Shown in pieces: positions 8,443-10,837 of a DNA stretch of 10,837 nucleotides. Each line of letters starts with the position of its first letter. Position 1 is the stretch's first letter. The position numbers and the translations under genes are program-made. Under the pieces are notes generated by a model. The model searched no databases. It saw only the letters and a program-made list of their open reading frames with translations, and was not told where the DNA came from. This DNA is from Astrothelium macrocarpum (Eukaryota > Ascomycota > Dothideomycetes > Trypetheliales > Trypetheliaceae), in assembly GCA_021030915.1 (NCBI GenBank), contig JAGEMR010000289.1, forward strand, positions 1 through 10,837, in the 5' to 3' direction.

Positions 8443-9801
8443 ATGGTACAAACGTATGACCCTGAGCCTGTTTGGGACAAACCAGTCGATGTACCAGAAG
8501 AATGGATTGAGTCGCTGGACTGTAATGTGCTGGCAAGTATGCATTCCTAACTTGGATGTCAGTCACGTCGGCGACTATCACTGATCTAATGAGCTTAGAG
8601 TTACCGGCCGATTCCCAATTTAAGGATATACTCCCTTACGGCGCGAGCTACTGGACACGAACAGCGGAGATTCGGATGGTGCAGAAAGATGGGGCCCCAG
8701 AGTCTTTCTTCCTGAAAGTTCGTAGACCTCTTCTTCCGAGTTCCGCTAACAGCTGAATAACCGACAATCAGGTTACGCAGAACGAGACTGGGAAAGCGAT
8801 GGTATCTGGGGAATATGTATCCATGAAGTCCCTTCATGACACCTACCCAGAACTTACGCCCGTTCCCATTGCTTGGGGCACTTACGCTGCTAACGAAAAT
8901 ATCCACTTTTTTCTCTGCGGATTTGTGGATATGACCGACGATCTTCCAGATGTCCAGCTTTTGGCATCATCCCTTGCTGAGCTGCATAAGAGGGGCTTGT
9001 CACCGAATGGAAAATACGGGTTTTCAGTACCAACACTGCAAGGTACGATACCCCAATATACTGACTGGTGCGATTCATGGGAAGACTTTTTCTCAAATTC
9101 GATCCGACGTGTTATGGAGAACGAAGAGAAGTCACAAGGATCGGACCCAGAAGTGCAAGAGTTATGCAGGACAGTACTCTTGAAGGTTGTGCCTCGACTA
9201 CTGCGGCCGTTGGAAACTGGAGGGCGGAAGATTCAAGCTCGTTTAGTGCACGGTGATATCTGGGATGGCAATGTGTCAATGGACGTCACGAGCGACAGGC
9301 CTGTTATCTTCGATGCCACCTGCATATATGCGCACAATGAGAGTAAGTCATTGCTGCAGATCCCGGAAGTTTACTGATGGTCAAAAGTCGAGCTCGCACC
9401 TCTGAGGCCAGTGCGGCACCGCATGGGGAAGTCGTATGTGAAAGAGTACTTCAAGCACTTCCCTATTTCTGCTCCCGAGGAGGACCAGGATGACCGAAAT
9501 GCTCTATACTGCCTGTAAGTAGTTTAAGGCAGCAAGCCTGCTCTTGGCCATGCGAGTAATTAACCTTTCCTCAGTCGTTGGGACTTAAATTGTTCCACCT
9601 TGTATCCCGGAAATCTGCGCTATAGAAAAATGTAAGTTTTATCAGCAGCTCAAAATATCACCGACATTTCTGGATCGCTGACGAAGGCGTAGGTGTGTTG
9701 AGGTTATGCGAACGCTTGTCGCTAAGTACGCTGGAGGATATGAGGAATGGGCGAGGGAAAGAGGAGAAGAGATTGTAAGCAGGGATGACGTTCTGGTCTA
9801 G
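8443..9801 (+). CDS. Fructosamine-3-kinase-like protein (protein-ribulosamine kinase family), six exons
   Basis: I assembled exons 8443-8536, 8599-8717, 8772-9342, 9388-9514, 9575-9631 and 9693-9801; all phases agree and give 358 residues. Introns are 45-62 bp, with donors GTATGC, GTTCGT and three GTAAGT, and acceptors TAG, CAG or AAG. The fold is kinase-like (aminoglycoside phosphotransferase clan): FFLK (Lys71, possible ATP contact), PIAWGTY and HFFLCGF around the hinge, the catalytic HGDIWDGN (231-238, Asp233 and Asn238), the metal-binding VIFDA (Asp252), and the family run IYAHNEIEL formed only after splicing intron 3. DDRNALYCLRW follows, also across an intron. The family phosphorylates sugar adducts on protein amines so that they fall off (deglycation), in the cytosol. 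Substrate specificity of the fungal branch is not established, so small amino sugars remain possible. Confidence 0.9.
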
Positions 9802-9838
9802 ACAAGGAACACAAGATGATGGTAAAGGGATCTTTCGA

Positions 9839-9923
9839 TGTTCACGAACATTTCTTTGAAAAGCAGGCATCTTAGGAATTGCTTTTTCAAAACGTCTGTG
9901 CACATGCATACGTATGCTTGTGC
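9839..9923. repeat. Cluster of three inverted repeats 3' of the kinase gene
   Basis: Three hairpin-capable repeats follow one another within 85 bases: TGTTC-AC-GAACA at 9839-9850; TTTGAAAAGCA (9855-9865) facing TGCTTTTTCAAA (9880-9891), one extra T apart; and a near-perfect 24-base palindrome GCACATGCATACGTATGC plus TTGTGC (9900-9923, one mismatched pair). They could be 3' UTR structures, a processing signal, or the remains of a small inverted-repeat element near the transposon. Confidence 0.6.
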
Positions 9924-9967
9924 AAAGAATAATCCACAGTATATTCATATTTTGTCATGAATTAGAG

Positions 9968-10016
9968 TTTAGTTGCCATGGAACTAAAATTTAGTTGCAG
10001 ACTAAAGTTAGTTTTG
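9968..10016. repeat. Alternating TTTAGTT / AACTAAA repeats
   Basis: TTTAGTT occurs at 9968-9974 and 9990-9996. Its complement AACTAAA is at 9982-9988, ACTAAA at 10001-10006 and a variant TTAGTTTT at 10009-10016. Together they form two adjacent small inverted repeats directly outside the proposed transposon end. They may be part of the element's terminus or of a separate insertion; the sequence does not decide this. Confidence 0.5.
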
Positions 10017-10038
10017 GAGTAAGGGTCTACGAGTCAGC

Positions 10039-10070
10039 CCCACCTTCTGCAACAGCCCACCTTCTGCAAC
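10039..10070 (+). repeat. Direct repeat CCCACCTTCTGCAAC, two copies
   Basis: Identical 15-base units lie at 10039-10053 and 10056-10070, and a third partial copy (CCCCACC) starts at 10072. Short subterminal repeats of this kind are common transposase-binding sites at pogo-type ends, which fits their position between the proposed terminus and the transposase start. Confidence 0.7.
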
Positions 10071-10120
10071 GCCCCACCAGCATCAACGAAATTATTTCAA
10101 GCGCCTCAATCTCCACCACC

Positions 10121-10837
10121 ATGGCCCCAATCAATGAGGCAATTGCAGATTTGAAATCGCGAGATGCGAAAGATATACGCGCGATTATAGAAAAATATAA
10201 AATACATTTTTTTATATTATCATGATATTTTAGAGATTTTATAATAGATATCTACATCGTATAAGAAGAAATTAATATCAATCTTTTTTTTATATAAAAA
10301 AAATTATAATTAATTATATTAATAAATTTATGTATTAAAATTTATTTTTTATAATAAAAATAATTCGAATATTTATCAAAAATATGATTAAAATTTATTT
10401 AAAAAAAAATTGAATTAAAAAATAAATTTTTTGAAATTAATAAATTTTTTGAAATTAATAAATTTTTTATTTAAAATATTTAAATATAATTGAATTTATA
10501 TATATTTAAATAAAAAATTTTAGATATATAAAAAATTATTTCGAATTCGTAAATTATAAATATTTAATAATTTTTTAATTAATTTTTAATAAATAAAATA
10601 AAAAATTGATTAATATGGAATTTTTATTAAAAATATATATAATATAAATAAAAAAGATTTTCTATTTAAAAAATTTCATAAATTTAGAAGGATATTTATA
10701 TATAAAATTTTCAAATAAAATAAATTATTTAAAATAAATGAAAATGATAATTAAAATTGAATTATAATAATCATTTATATAAAAATAAAAAATAAAATAT
10801 TATTATTAATATTATTTTATTATTTTATTATAAATAA
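10121..10837 (+). pseudogene. Fot1/pogo-family transposase (HTH + DDE_1), RIP-destroyed and frameshifted, 3' end outside window
   Basis: The ATG at 10121 begins MAPINEAIADLKSRD, a pipsqueak/CENP-B-like HTH start typical of fungal pogo transposases, and stops at TGA 10223. Family motifs persist downstream in shifted frames. Around 10297-10383 a YINKL.-.GLPPT-like run can be recognised, with codons such as TTT TTT in place of proline pairs. At 10638-10664 the codons read YNINKKDFL, where the family has YNMDEKGFL; every change is a G-to-A. The first catalytic Asp is thus Asn. Near 10716-10755 GANEDGN and a Trp survive as RIP-type variants (GCA to ATA, TGG to TGA). Such a transposase would bind the element ends and cut and paste it in the nucleus; this copy cannot. 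Stops and at least two frame changes show it is dead. Confidence 0.82.
10433..10468. repeat. 18 bp perfect tandem duplication in the AT-rich block
   Basis: The unit GAAATTAATAAATTTTTT occurs twice in direct succession (10433-10450 and 10451-10468), with a partial, diverged copy before it. Eighteen bases is six codons, so it would not itself shift the old transposase frame. It is probably replication slippage in low-complexity DNA. Confidence 0.75.

Larger units (their letters stand above)
10030..10837 (+). mobile_element. 5' part of a Fot1/pogo-type transposon, RIP-decayed, cut by the window edge
   Basis: The element is placed from the transposase relic it carries. A TA dinucleotide at 10028-10029 is a plausible Tc1/mariner target site, followed by CGAGTCAGCCCCACC and duplicated CCCACCTTCTGCAAC units that would belong to the terminal region. 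The exact left end is inferred, since the right terminus is not in the window. The first 160 bp have ordinary base composition; after about 10195 the sequence is about 5% GC. This is an inactive copy. Confidence 0.72.

Noticed and set aside
8556..8756. Kinase exon 2 read as a separate ORF starting at 8556
   Set aside because: Its first part lies inside intron 1, and its last part runs into intron 2; splice-consistent phases support the six-exon model.
2288..9801. Receptor, kinase and lyase as one new defence or metabolic system
   Set aside because: The genes have different orientations, wide gaps, unrelated families and no shared motif that I can see; adjacency alone does not support it.
9995..10120. 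Transposase start upstream of 10121
   Set aside because: The earlier in-frame codons cover the repeat-containing terminal region, and the family N-terminus begins at the Met at 10121.
10195..10837. AT-rich block as centromere or mitochondrial DNA
   Set aside because: The RIP-type transposase motifs explain the composition of this part; the window ends too soon to say whether a larger AT-rich domain follows.

Overview
The window looks like nuclear DNA of a filamentous ascomycete (Pezizomycotina). The reasons are short 45-76 bp spliceosomal introns with GTAAGT/GTACGT-type donors, an NLR-type receptor of the fungal hydrolase-NACHT-WD40 architecture, a fungal-type fructosamine-kinase gene, and a transposon relic whose changes are almost all C-to-T and G-to-A, as repeat-induced point mutation (RIP) would leave. 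I cannot name the species.

Layout. Bases 1-583 are non-coding leader and promoter sequence with a small upstream ORF. Bases 584-2050 (+) encode a fumarase/aspartase-superfamily lyase of the PcaB/adenylosuccinate-lyase type, interrupted by one in-frame 51 bp intron. After a 237 bp convergent gap, bases 7034-2288 (-) encode a 1556-residue receptor in two exons: an N-terminal alpha/beta-hydrolase (SesB-like), a NACHT NTPase and a long region of divergent WD40-like beta-propellers. Bases 7035-8442 are about 1.4 kb without a convincing gene, between the divergent starts of the receptor and the next gene. Bases 8443-9801 (+) encode a fructosamine-3-kinase-like protein of 358 residues in six exons, which I assembled from splice sites and frame. 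Bases 9802-10029 hold several inverted repeats. From about 10030 to the right edge lies the 5' part of a Fot1/pogo-type (Tc1/mariner) transposon. Its first 160 bp are ordinary DNA; the rest has decayed to about 5% GC, but conserved transposase motifs can still be read.

How the parts relate. The three intact genes do not look like one pathway. The lyase and kinase are probably metabolic or repair enzymes, and the receptor belongs to a class linked to non-self recognition and regulated cell death in fungi. The receptor and the RIP-decayed transposon beside it fit a variable, accessory part of a fungal genome. The most notable items are the receptor, the readable RIP ghost with its sharp boundary, and the hidden in-frame intron plus overlapping upstream ORF of the lyase gene.
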